Source: Tateyamaria sp947503385 | GTDB taxonomy: Bacteria; Pseudomonadota; Alphaproteobacteria; Rhodobacterales; Rhodobacteraceae | Direction: 5' to 3' | Length of the DNA: 64,000 bases | Assembly: GCF_051195235.1 (NCBI RefSeq) | Contig: NZ_JBNFZM010000001.1 | Coordinates: 124,001 to 188,000 of the forward strand | Made by a program: the position numbers and the translations under genes | Notes under the pieces: generated by a model | Told to the model about the DNA's origin: nothing | Databases searched by the model: none | Seen by the model: only the letters and a program-made list of their open reading frames with translations | Shown here: piece by piece, positions 25,256-33,108 of the stretch | How positions within the stretch are numbered: position 1 is the stretch's first letter | Layout: the number at the start of each line of letters is the position of its first letter

Positions 25256-26578
25256 ATGCGCAAGAGGACTTTATTGAAGGCCGGAGTGGCGGCAGCAACC
25301 CTGTTGCTTGCACCGCTTTCCGCGTCGGCTGAGGACATGCCCTACAACCTGATGGCGGGCAAACCCTTTGAAGGCACCACGCTCAACATCCTTAGCGTCG
25401 TGACGCCACAATTTGACGGCCTGATGCTGCGCGACGGTGAGTTCACCGAACTGACCGGCATCGAAACAGAATGGACATTCATCCCGTTTGGCAGCCTGCA
25501 GGAAAAGATCAATGCCGAAGGCATCGCCGCCAACGGCACTTTTGACGTGGTCAACTATCTCGACAGTTGGGGGCCGCCAAACGCCCATTGGTTGATGAAG
25601 ATCGACGCATTGATGGCGCGGGACGGCATCTCCATGGATCGCTATCCGGCCGCCTTTGCGCGTTCTGCCCAGTTCGAGGGCGACACGCTGGGCTTTCCAC
25701 TCCGCGCGCATCCGCAGTTGATGTTCTATCGCAAGGACCTGATCCCCGAACCGCCCACAAGCTGGAACGAGGTGATCGAGATCGGCAAGTCGCTGAAGGA
25801 AACGAACCCGGACATCGCGCCGCTCGCGCTGTATTACAACAACGACGGCAACCGGCAAAACCTGTTCATCTGGATCAACTTCCTATGGGCCGCCGGGGCG
25901 GATATTTTCAACGATGACTGGACACCGGCCTGGACCTCCGAAGAGGCGCTAAAGGCGACAGAGGATTACATCGCGCTGCACACGGTGCATGGCGTGACCA
26001 ACCCCAACAGCCTCGCTTTTGTCGAACAAGACGCGCGCCAGTCGTTCATGCAGGGCAAGTCGGCGATGATCCCGGTCTGGTGGTGGGCCTATTCCGGGTT
26101 CTACAATCCGGAAACCTCGACCCTGTCCAAGGATCAGGTCGGATTCGCAGGTATGCCATCGTACAACGAGGTCACCAAGACCTACGCGATTTCCATGCCG
26201 TTCTCGATTTCGGAATATTCCGAAAACAAGGACGCCGCATGGGAGTTCCTCAAATGGTTGTCAAACCCCGAGATGGACAAGGCCAACGCGACCGAGCGTG
26301 AGGTCGCGGGCAAGAGCATCGTCAACAACGTGGTTACCCACATCTCGTCCTTGCAGGACCCCGATGTGAACGCGGCCAATGACGGCATTCAGGCTGCGGC
26401 ATGGGAGTCGTTAAAGGAATCCGACATCATGCCGCAAATCGCGGAGTGGCCCGAAGTCGGTGACATCCTGTCAGCCGCCATCGCCGAGGCCGCCGCAGGC
26501 GGCGATACGCGCCAACTGATGACCGACGCCGCCGAACAGGCGACACGCGTCCTGCGGCGCGCCGGGCGCATTGAGTGA
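25256..26578 (+). CDS. ABC transporter substrate-binding protein (sugar type, cluster 1)
   Basis: 440 aa periplasmic binding protein with a signal peptide (MRKRTLLKAGVAAATLLLA, cleavage after ASA). Family 1 features are TLNILSVVTPQFDGLMLRDG, LGFPLRAHPQLMFYRKDLI, GKSAMIPVWWWAYSGF and ENKDAAWEFLKWLSNPEM near the C-terminus. Such proteins bind carbohydrates, polyols or glycosides; the ligand here cannot be read from sequence. A GGAGGA ribosome site precedes the ATG. First gene of binding protein, two permeases, ATPase and LacI. A hairpin follows in the 104-base gap. Confidence 0.88.
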   Translation: MRKRTLLKAGVAAATLLLAPLSASAEDMPYNLMAGKPFEGTTLNILSVVTPQFDGLMLRDGEFTELTGIETEWTFIPFGSLQEKINAEGIAANGTFDVVNYLDSWGPPNAHWLMKIDALMARDGISMDRYPAAFARSAQFEGDTLGFPLRAHPQLMFYRKDLIPEPPTSWNEVIEIGKSLKETNPDIAPLALYYNNDGNRQNLFIWINFLWAAGADIFNDDWTPAWTSEEALKATEDYIALHTVHGVTNPNSLAFVEQDARQSFMQGKSAMIPVWWWAYSGFYNPETSTLSKDQVGFAGMPSYNEVTKTYAISMPFSISEYSENKDAAWEFLKWLSNPEMDKANATEREVAGKSIVNNVVTHISSLQDPDVNAANDGIQAAAWESLKESDIMPQIAEWPEVGDILSAAIAEAAAGGDTRQLMTDAAEQATRVLRRAGRIE

Positions 26579-26631
26579 TCTGTCCTGACGTCTGATCGGG
26601 CCGCCGCGCGCGGTCCGGCCAATCCCCCCTT

Positions 26632-26653
26632 CGCCCGGCGTGTCAGCCGGGCG
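26632..26653 (+). repeat. Intercistronic hairpin after the binding-protein gene
   Basis: CGCCCGGC-GTGTCA-GCCGGGCG, a perfect 8-pair stem, preceded by a second imperfect GC-rich stem (about 26609-26630). In many ABC importers a hairpin here protects the upstream message so binding protein exceeds permease; the position fits that role. Confidence 0.5.
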
Positions 26654-26682
26654 GCGCACACACCCACCGGGACATCGCAGCC

Positions 26683-27555
26683 ATGCGCGACAACACGCTG
26701 AAATACCTGTTGGTCCTGCCAGCCGTCCTTGTGGTGTTTGCCACCGCGATTTGGCCGCTGATCGAAAGCCTGCGCTTGTCCTTCACGGTGGGTCGGCTCA
26801 ACCGGCCCGGTTCGCTTGACCAGTATCTGGGATGGGAGAATTACACCTGGGCGTTCAGTCAGGAACCCGCGTTCTGGAATTCGGTCTGGATAACCGCCAT
26901 CTACACGGTTCTGACGGTTGCCCTGACGACGTTACTGGCGCTGGGTCTCGCGATGCTGCTGGCTCCGGGCGGCAGGTTTCGGTCGGGTGTGCAGACCCTG
27001 CTCATCCTGCCCTTTGCCATGTCACCTGCGCTGATCGGCGTGAGCTTCCGGTTCATGTTCAACCCGGAATTTGGCCTGTTCGATGCCTTTTTCGGCGTGA
27101 TGATCCCGCCTCTTGCCGATGTCAGTTGGCTGGCGGATCCGATCCTCGCCTTCGCCGTTTGCGTGATGGCGGATGTGTGGGGCTGGATTCCGTTTCTGAC
27201 GCTGGTGCTGATCGGCGGTTTGGCCAGCGTGCCACAAGACACGATCGAAGCCGCACAGGTCGACGGCGCCAGCGGCTGGCGCGTCTTCAGGGACGTAACA
27301 TTGCCGCAGCTTGCACCGGTTCTGGCCGTCGTCATCATCCTGAAGTCGATCTTCAGCCTGAAAACCTTTGACCAGATATTCATGCTGACGAATGGCGGTC
27401 CCGGCACAGCCACGCAAACGCTCAGCCACTACATTTATTTCAACGGGATGAAGTACGGGCAAATAGGCTATGCGGCGTCTGTCGCGTGGCTGATGGTGAT
27501 CCCGATGATCTTCCTGACCTATGCCTACGCAAAATTCGTGTTCCGGAAGGATTGA
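26683..27555 (+). CDS. ABC transporter permease (MalF-type)
   Basis: 290 aa inner-membrane permease with six hydrophobic segments; the first is LLVLPAVLVVFATAIWPLIE. The cytoplasmic EAA loop reads IEAAQVDGASGWRVFRDVTL followed by PQLAPVL, the contact point for the ATPase. The block FMLTNGGPGTATQTLSHYIY is characteristic of the sugar-permease subgroup. It ends 3 bases before the next permease gene. Confidence 0.9.
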   Translation: MRDNTLKYLLVLPAVLVVFATAIWPLIESLRLSFTVGRLNRPGSLDQYLGWENYTWAFSQEPAFWNSVWITAIYTVLTVALTTLLALGLAMLLAPGGRFRSGVQTLLILPFAMSPALIGVSFRFMFNPEFGLFDAFFGVMIPPLADVSWLADPILAFAVCVMADVWGWIPFLTLVLIGGLASVPQDTIEAAQVDGASGWRVFRDVTLPQLAPVLAVVIILKSIFSLKTFDQIFMLTNGGPGTATQTLSHYIYFNGMKYGQIGYAASVAWLMVIPMIFLTYAYAKFVFRKD

Positions 27556-27558
27556 TCA

Positions 27559-28386
27559 ATGACCGGAAAACGGAAAAAGCAGGTGGCACGGGCGATCCAG
27601 ACCGCACTCATCCTGATGGCTATTTTCGTCATGCTGGTCCCGATTATCTGGATTTTCATGGCAGCGTTCAAAACCCACGTGGATGTCTACCAGCTCAAAC
27701 TGTTCTTTACGCCGACCTTCGCGAATTTCGGGACCGTGTTTGATGCGCCCTACAACCTCGGGGACAAACTGCTGAACTCGACCATCATCGCCTTTGTCAC
27801 GGTCGTGTTGGCGATCCCCATTGCTACGATGGCCGCCTATTCCTTTAGCCGGTTCCGGCTGCGCGGCGAGACGGCGATGTTGGTGGTGATCCTCGCCACG
27901 CAATTCGTGCCCGCCGTGGTTATCATCCTGCCGTTCTTTGTGATGTTCCGCGATGTCGGGCTTCTGGACACGCGTCTGGGCCTGATCCTCGTCAACCTTG
28001 CCATCGTCATGCCCTTTGCAATCTGGATGATCAAAGGGTTCATTGATGGCATTCCGTTGGACACCGAGGAAGCGGCGATGGTCGATGGATCATCGCGGCT
28101 TCAGGTGATCCGCAATATCGTTCTGCCCATGGCGGCGCCCGGTTTGCTGACGGCAGGCATCTTCTGCTTCATCATCGCGTGGAACGAGTTCCTGTTTGCG
28201 CTGATCCTGACCAATAAGGACGCGGTAACGCTGCCCATCGGCCTTGCGCTGTTCAAGGCCGAAGAGGGGGATTTGTGGAACCTGCTGAGTGCGGCAGGCA
28301 TCATAATCATGCTGCCAATGTTCGTGTTGGCGCTGATCATCCGCAAGTATTTCGTACAAGGCATGACAATGGGGGCCGTGCGCTGA
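27559..28386 (+). CDS. ABC transporter permease (MalG-type)
   Basis: 275 aa second permease with six hydrophobic segments (ALILMAIFVMLVPIIWIFMA first). The EAA loop reads TEEAAMVDGSSRLQVIRNIV followed by LPMAAPGL, and IIAWNEFLFALILTNKDA is typical of MalG-type proteins. Its TGA overlaps the ATG of the ATPase gene by one base, implying coupled translation. Confidence 0.9.
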   Translation: MTGKRKKQVARAIQTALILMAIFVMLVPIIWIFMAAFKTHVDVYQLKLFFTPTFANFGTVFDAPYNLGDKLLNSTIIAFVTVVLAIPIATMAAYSFSRFRLRGETAMLVVILATQFVPAVVIILPFFVMFRDVGLLDTRLGLILVNLAIVMPFAIWMIKGFIDGIPLDTEEAAMVDGSSRLQVIRNIVLPMAAPGLLTAGIFCFIIAWNEFLFALILTNKDAVTLPIGLALFKAEEGDLWNLLSAAGIIIMLPMFVLALIIRKYFVQGMTMGAVR

Positions 28387-29441
28387 TGGCCAAAGTCGTC
28401 CTCAAGAACCTGACCAAGCGTTGGGGCGATTTCATCGGGGTCGACAACCAGTCCCTCGACATACTCGACAAGGAGTTTCTGGTCCTGCTTGGACCCTCGG
28501 GCTGCGGCAAGACCACGACCATGCGCATGATCGCCGGCCTCGAAGAGCCGACAGAGGGCGAGATCTGGATCGGCGACCGTAAGGTCAATGACGATCTGCC
28601 CAAAGACCGGGATGTCGCGATGGTGTTCCAGAATTACGGGCTGTATCCGCACATGACGATATTCGACAATATCGCCTACCCGCTCAAGGTGCGCGGCACG
28701 CCCAAGGCTGACATCGCACCGCGCGTGCAGAAGGCCGCAGAACAGGTGGAGCTGACCGAATTTCTGCACCGCAAGCCCAAGGCGCTGTCGGGCGGCCAGC
28801 GCCAGCGGGTCGCCTTGGCCCGCGCCATTGTGCGCACGCCCAAGGTCTTTTTGATGGACGAACCGCTGTCCAATCTCGACGCCAAGCTGCGCGTAACCAT
28901 GCGAGCCGAATTGAAACACCTTAGCCGCGCGCTCAAGATAACGACAATCTACGTGACCCATGATCAGATCGAAGCGATGACGCTGGCCGACCGGGTTGCC
29001 GTGATGAAAAACGGCATCATCCAGCAGTTGGGCACCCCCGACGAAATCTACAACGATCCCACCAATCTCTTTGTGGCAGGCTTCATCGGATCGCCCGCAA
29101 TGAACCTGATCAATGGATCGGTGCAGGATGGGCATTTCGTCACGACGGGTGGCACAAAACTGGTGCGGGTCGCGGCGTCGGACCGCGCGCAGGTCGTTCT
29201 GGGCGTGCGCGCCGATGACATGCGCGTGGCCGAAGAAGGTCAGGGCGATATCGACGTTCGCATCTATGCGTTCGAAAACACCGGCGAGGCCACGTTGCTG
29301 ACCGTGCAATGGGGCAAACAGCGCGTGATCGCCAAGGGCGACCGACATCTGCGCAAGGATCAGGACGATGTGGTCAGCATCTCTTTGGACCCGGACCATT
29401 TGTACCTGTTCGACCCCGACACCGGGAACCGGATCACATGA
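28386..29441 (+). CDS. ABC transporter ATP-binding protein (MalK/UgpC type)
   Basis: 351 aa. Walker A GPSGCGKT at 36-43, Q-loop Q82 in VFQNYGLYPHM, signature LSGGQRQ at 134-140, Walker B VFLMDEP at 154-160, then H-loop in TIYVTHDQIEAMTLADRV. A C-terminal TOBE/MalK regulatory domain follows from about residue 235, with VLGVRADDMRVAEEGQG. The frame is open back to 28275, but ATG 28386 starts the family sequence and overlaps the permease stop. It energises the importer formed with the two permeases. Confidence 0.92.
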   Translation: MAKVVLKNLTKRWGDFIGVDNQSLDILDKEFLVLLGPSGCGKTTTMRMIAGLEEPTEGEIWIGDRKVNDDLPKDRDVAMVFQNYGLYPHMTIFDNIAYPLKVRGTPKADIAPRVQKAAEQVELTEFLHRKPKALSGGQRQRVALARAIVRTPKVFLMDEPLSNLDAKLRVTMRAELKHLSRALKITTIYVTHDQIEAMTLADRVAVMKNGIIQQLGTPDEIYNDPTNLFVAGFIGSPAMNLINGSVQDGHFVTTGGTKLVRVAASDRAQVVLGVRADDMRVAEEGQGDIDVRIYAFENTGEATLLTVQWGKQRVIAKGDRHLRKDQDDVVSISLDPDHLYLFDPDTGNRIT

Positions 29442-29489
29442 TGCGGTCCGGCGCGCACCTTTTGTTCAAACCCGCCACGGGGCCGCTCT

Positions 29490-30521
29490 GTGCCTGATAC
29501 GCGCATCACTGCCGCGCAGGTTGCGCGACGGGCCGGTGTCAGCCAGCCCACGGTCAGCCGTGTGTTCACACCGGGCGCGCGTGTGTCAGCCGACAAGGTC
29601 AAACTGGTGCAGGATGCAGCGCGCGAACTGGGGTACCGCCCCAATACGCTGGCCCGGTCTCTCAATACGGGTCGGTCCTTTACCATTGGCATCGTGCTCG
29701 CTTATCTGAAAAACCCGTTCTACCCCGAAGCCCTGCAAAAACTGTCCGAACGGCTGAGCGAGCGCGGATATCATGTGCTGGTCTTTTTCGCCGCCAACAT
29801 GGCCGAAGAGGTCGACAGCGTGGTCGAAGGGCTGCTCGCCCATCAGGTGGACGGGATCATTCTGGCATCGACCAGCATGTCCAACCAGTTGACCGCGCGC
29901 CTGCGCGATCTGAACATGCCATTCGTTCTGTTCAACCGTGGTCAGGACGACCGCACATTGCCGTCCGTGACAGCAGCAAACTACGATGGCGGGCGGCTGG
30001 CCGGACAGTTCCTCGCCGCAGGCGGCCACAGCCGGATCGCCCATATCGCCGGTTGGAAAAAATCGGTGAACGGCAGAGACAGGCAACAAGGGTTCGTGGA
30101 TGGGCTTGCTGCCCACGGCCTGACACCCTTTGCCGTTATCGACAGTCATTATCGCCGCAGCATGGCGATCACGGCGACACTGGATCTGTTCAGCGGTGCC
30201 GAGGTGCCGGATGCGATTTTTGTGGGCAATGATCACATGGCCTTTGCCGTGCTGGAAACGCTGCGGTGTGATCTTCGGCTTTGCGTACCGCGGGACGTTT
30301 CGGTCGTGGGATACGATGATGTGCCCATGTCCGCGTGGAAGACCTACGATCTGACCACCCTGCGCCAACCAGTGAACCGGATGGTCGAGGAAACGGTTTC
30401 TATGCTGCTGAGCATGATCGAGGATGGCGTGACGCCCAAGGGACGGGTGGAGATCGAAAGCGCGCTGGTCATTCGGGGCAGCGCGCGCGTGCCGGAAGGG
30501 TGGGCCGATGGTCCGATCTGA
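29490..30521 (+). CDS. LacI-family transcriptional regulator
   Basis: 343 aa. N-terminal helix-turn-helix TAAQVARRAGVSQPTVSRVF (residues 7-26) and hinge ARELGYRPNTLARSLNTG, then a periplasmic-binding-protein-like effector domain (GIVLAYLKNPFYPEALQKLS; DAIFVGNDHMAFAVLE; VVGYDDVPMSAWKTYDLTTL). It starts with GTG at 29490 in a position 48 bases after the ATPase gene, so it is likely co-transcribed and autoregulated. Its expected target is the palindrome at 25194. Confidence 0.9.
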   Translation: MPDTRITAAQVARRAGVSQPTVSRVFTPGARVSADKVKLVQDAARELGYRPNTLARSLNTGRSFTIGIVLAYLKNPFYPEALQKLSERLSERGYHVLVFFAANMAEEVDSVVEGLLAHQVDGIILASTSMSNQLTARLRDLNMPFVLFNRGQDDRTLPSVTAANYDGGRLAGQFLAAGGHSRIAHIAGWKKSVNGRDRQQGFVDGLAAHGLTPFAVIDSHYRRSMAITATLDLFSGAEVPDAIFVGNDHMAFAVLETLRCDLRLCVPRDVSVVGYDDVPMSAWKTYDLTTLRQPVNRMVEETVSMLLSMIEDGVTPKGRVEIESALVIRGSARVPEGWADGPI

Positions 30522-30799
30522 CGCCGCGCACCGCCACGTCAAAGTCCCGGACCTGCGCCGTGGGCCGGTGCTCCCCCTACGATGCGGTCCGCAGTCGGAT
30601 GCGTCCGTGCGGCGCAGTGCTGCGCACGGACGCGCTGGACGACCGACCTGTACAGAAGGCCTGTCAGAAAGCACGGCCATGCGTCGCTTTCACACCCATC
30701 GGCAAAGCCTGCGGTCCCGACGGCTGAACCTGCGGCCACCGAATTGACCGGCCCCTGCACCGCGACGCGCATCAATTCGAACCACAAAAGGCCACGACA
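30522..30799. other. Intergenic region between LacI and bicupin genes
   Basis: 278 bases without a supportable gene. It contains the hairpin at 30601-30633, and no convincing promoter was recognised. Confidence 0.4.
30601..30633. terminator. Strong hairpin downstream of the LacI gene
   Basis: GCGTCCGTGCG pairs perfectly with CGCACGGACGC across an 11-base loop. It lies 80 bases after the LacI stop. No U-run follows, so it may be a factor-dependent end or RNA-stabilising structure. Confidence 0.4.
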
Positions 30800-31768
30800 A
30801 TGACTTTGACCGACACAGCCCCCCGCATCGTCCGCTACGGCGAACTCAAACCCTGCAAAACCGCCTTTATCGACGCCCACACACCGGGCAGCGATCAAAA
30901 GGAGAACTTTACCATTATCGGTGGCGGAGTGTCAGAAAGCCCGGACCAGCACGTGCATATCCGCGACACGCCCGGCTTTAACATCGGTGCGGCGGGCCAG
31001 CCGCCACGGTGCCGCAACTCTCTGCACGATCACAACACCGCTGAGGCGTTCTTTGTCCTCAAGGGACGCTGGCGGTTTTTCTGGGGTCGGTGGGGCGACG
31101 CCGGCAAGGTGACGTTGGAGGAGGGCGACATTTTCAACATCCCCACCGGCATCTTTCGCGGGTTCGAAAACATCGGGACGGATTACGGGATGATCATGGC
31201 GTTCCTCGGCGGGGACGATGCAGGCGGAGGCGTGATGTGGGCGCCGCAGGTCGTCGAAGAGGCGGCAGCGCATGGGCTGATCCTTGGTGAAAACGGTGTT
31301 CTCTACGACACCAAAAAGGGGCAGACGCCGCCGCAGGATATCGCCCCCATGCCACTGATGCCCGAGGCAGAACTTGCCAAACGTGGCGAACCCACAACCG
31401 CCGACGTCGTTCCGCATTACGTCGCCCGCTATTGGGACTTGATGGCGCTGGCCGACCGTCAACCCGCCAAGGTGATCGGCCCGGATGCAATCCTGCGCGA
31501 CCGTCCGGGCTTTGAAGTGGATTTCATCACACGCCGGTCCATTCCCGCAGACCAATACACCTGCAATGCCCCCGAAGTGCTGATGCCGATGAAAGGTCAC
31601 TGGCATCTGGGCTGGGACGGCGGCGAAACCGTGCTGGCCCCCGGCGATACGTGCCTTGTGCCGGACGGTGTGGCGCGGTCCGTCGCCCCTTCGATGACGG
31701 GCGAGGCCTCACTGTACCGCATCAGACGCACGGACGATCCTGCGGGCAAGACAATGCCGCTGGGCTGA
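30800..31768 (+). CDS. Bicupin-domain protein of unknown substrate
   Basis: 322 aa with two cupin-like barrels. The first has LHDHNTAEAFFVLKGRWRFF (~76-95) and LEEGDIFNIPTGIFRGFENI (~109-128); it contains the usual metal-ligand pattern H-x-H...E. The second (~235-310) has VLMPMKGHWHLGWDGGETVL and LAPGDTCLVPDGVARSVA. Such proteins act as dioxygenases, isomerases or ligand-binding proteins. The place after a sugar-type importer and before an RraA-type gene suggests a catabolic step for the imported compound (inference). Its stop overlaps the start of a hydrolase remnant. Confidence 0.78.
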   Translation: MTLTDTAPRIVRYGELKPCKTAFIDAHTPGSDQKENFTIIGGGVSESPDQHVHIRDTPGFNIGAAGQPPRCRNSLHDHNTAEAFFVLKGRWRFFWGRWGDAGKVTLEEGDIFNIPTGIFRGFENIGTDYGMIMAFLGGDDAGGGVMWAPQVVEEAAAHGLILGENGVLYDTKKGQTPPQDIAPMPLMPEAELAKRGEPTTADVVPHYVARYWDLMALADRQPAKVIGPDAILRDRPGFEVDFITRRSIPADQYTCNAPEVLMPMKGHWHLGWDGGETVLAPGDTCLVPDGVARSVAPSMTGEASLYRIRRTDDPAGKTMPLG

Positions 31769-31965
31769 TGCGTGATTCGCGTGTCTGGCGGCCCGGTTTG
31801 ATGTGCGGTGAGGATGACCGCCCCTGCCCCGTGGCGCGTCATGAGAGGACGCACGAACTGATCCCGGGATCGACGCTCGCGATCATTCCGGGCGCGGGGC
31901 AGTTGCCGACATTGGAACAACCCGACTTTATGAACAGGACATTGAGCACATGGCTGACACAGTAA
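31768..31965 (+). pseudogene. C-terminal remnant of an alpha/beta hydrolase
   Basis: A 65-codon open frame whose product matches only the end of an alpha/beta-fold hydrolase: LMCGEDDRPCPVARHERTHE (the acid-residue strand) then LIPGSTLAIIPGAGQLPTLE and QPDFMNRTLSTWL. The usual motif is GAGHLP; the catalytic histidine is Gln45 here. The N-terminal two-thirds, including the nucleophile, is missing, as the upstream DNA belongs to the bicupin gene. The end overlaps the RraA gene by 16 bases. It looks like a decayed gene left between two functional ones. Confidence 0.65.
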
Positions 31966-32660
31966 TTCCCGACGACCTTCTGTCGCTCCTGCGATCAGTG
32001 GACACGCCCACTGTCTGCAACGCCATCGAGGTGGCGCAGGGCAGGCGCGGCTTTAACCGGTTCACCCGTGGCACGATGCAGCATTCCAAGCCCGGCGACC
32101 CCGCCACCGTTGGATTTGCCCGTACCGCCAAGATTTCCGGCCTTGCCCCGCCGACCGAAGAACCAGAGGCGATCCGAGCCCGGCGCATGGACTATTTCCG
32201 GTCCATGGCCGCGGGCAGCGGGCCGACCGCCGCCGTGGTGGAAGATGTCGATTATCCAAACTGCATCGCCGGGTGGTGGGGCGAGGTCCATGTCGCGGTC
32301 CACAAGGGCCTTGGCCTTGCTGGTGCGGTGACAAATGGTGTCATGCGTGATCTCGATGTGATCGACGACGGGTTCCCGGTTCTGTCCGGGTCCATCGGCC
32401 CCAGCCACGGCTTTGTGCATGTGGTCGAGATCGGAACACCCGTCAGCATCATGGGAATGCGCGTGGCGCAGGACGAGTTGATCCACGCCGACCGTCACGG
32501 CGCGTTGGTCATCCCGACCGATGTCATTCCATCGCTAAAGCAGGCCATCGAAACCGTGATCTCTTGCGAGGCCATCGTCTTGGGTCCCGCGCGCGCACCC
32601 GGTTTCGACATCGACACGCTGGAAGAGGTCTGGGCGCAATTCGAAAAAGCACGCACCTGA
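31950..32660 (+). CDS. RraA-family protein (HMG/CHA aldolase or decarboxylase-like)
   Basis: 236 aa RraA-like fold. The family metal/substrate motif reads GAVTNGVMRDLDVI at ~125-138 (Arg133, Asp134), with VSIMGMRVAQDELIHADRHG (~168-187) following; both are typical. Members are class II aldolases or oxaloacetate/2-oxoacid decarboxylases; RNase E inhibition is limited to gammaproteobacterial RraA. With the bicupin gene and the upstream importer it probably belongs to an acid catabolic route (inference). The ATG at 31950 lies inside the hydrolase remnant, with AGGA about 10 bases upstream. Confidence 0.83.
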   Translation: MADTVIPDDLLSLLRSVDTPTVCNAIEVAQGRRGFNRFTRGTMQHSKPGDPATVGFARTAKISGLAPPTEEPEAIRARRMDYFRSMAAGSGPTAAVVEDVDYPNCIAGWWGEVHVAVHKGLGLAGAVTNGVMRDLDVIDDGFPVLSGSIGPSHGFVHVVEIGTPVSIMGMRVAQDELIHADRHGALVIPTDVIPSLKQAIETVISCEAIVLGPARAPGFDIDTLEEVWAQFEKART

Positions 32661-33108
32661 TCGCGCCTGAAGGGCACAACAAACGCAAAGCCCAAAGCCT
32701 GTCCGCGATGGATCGGCAGGACGCCGCAATTTTTGGCCTGCCGGTCATCCGTCCTACGGTGCGCAGGCCCGTTGGAAAACGCACCCGCAAGATAGTTGAG
32801 TGCTTTCATGTGGTCCAAAACGATCCACCTCCGGCGCGATCCCGACCCATGTGCCGGATAGCGGGCACAAAGGCTTTGACATATATACGGGCCTGTCCGG
32901 GGGCATTCATCACGGGTCAGGTATTCCAGCCGAAACGTCACATATCTCAAGGCGACACGCACGCCGTCACCCCGAAGGACATCGCGTTTGGGCAATGGTC
33001 GCTCGGTCCCTATCCCCTTGTCGCGCCACGTTGTGACGGACACAAATCGTGCCGCAAGCGCAATCTGCACCGCCCGCCACCAACCCGATTGGGCGGGCTC
33101 ACGCGCGG
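32661..33108. other. Intergenic region between convergent RraA and outer-membrane genes
   Basis: 448 bases between convergent genes. Short open frames occur but none has family resemblance or a ribosome site. No strong terminator hairpin was seen for either gene. Confidence 0.4.

Noticed and set aside
32876..32890. TTGACATATATA as a promoter
   Set aside because: A -35-like hexamer directly abuts the A/T-rich hexamer with no 16-18 base spacer, and no gene starts nearby.
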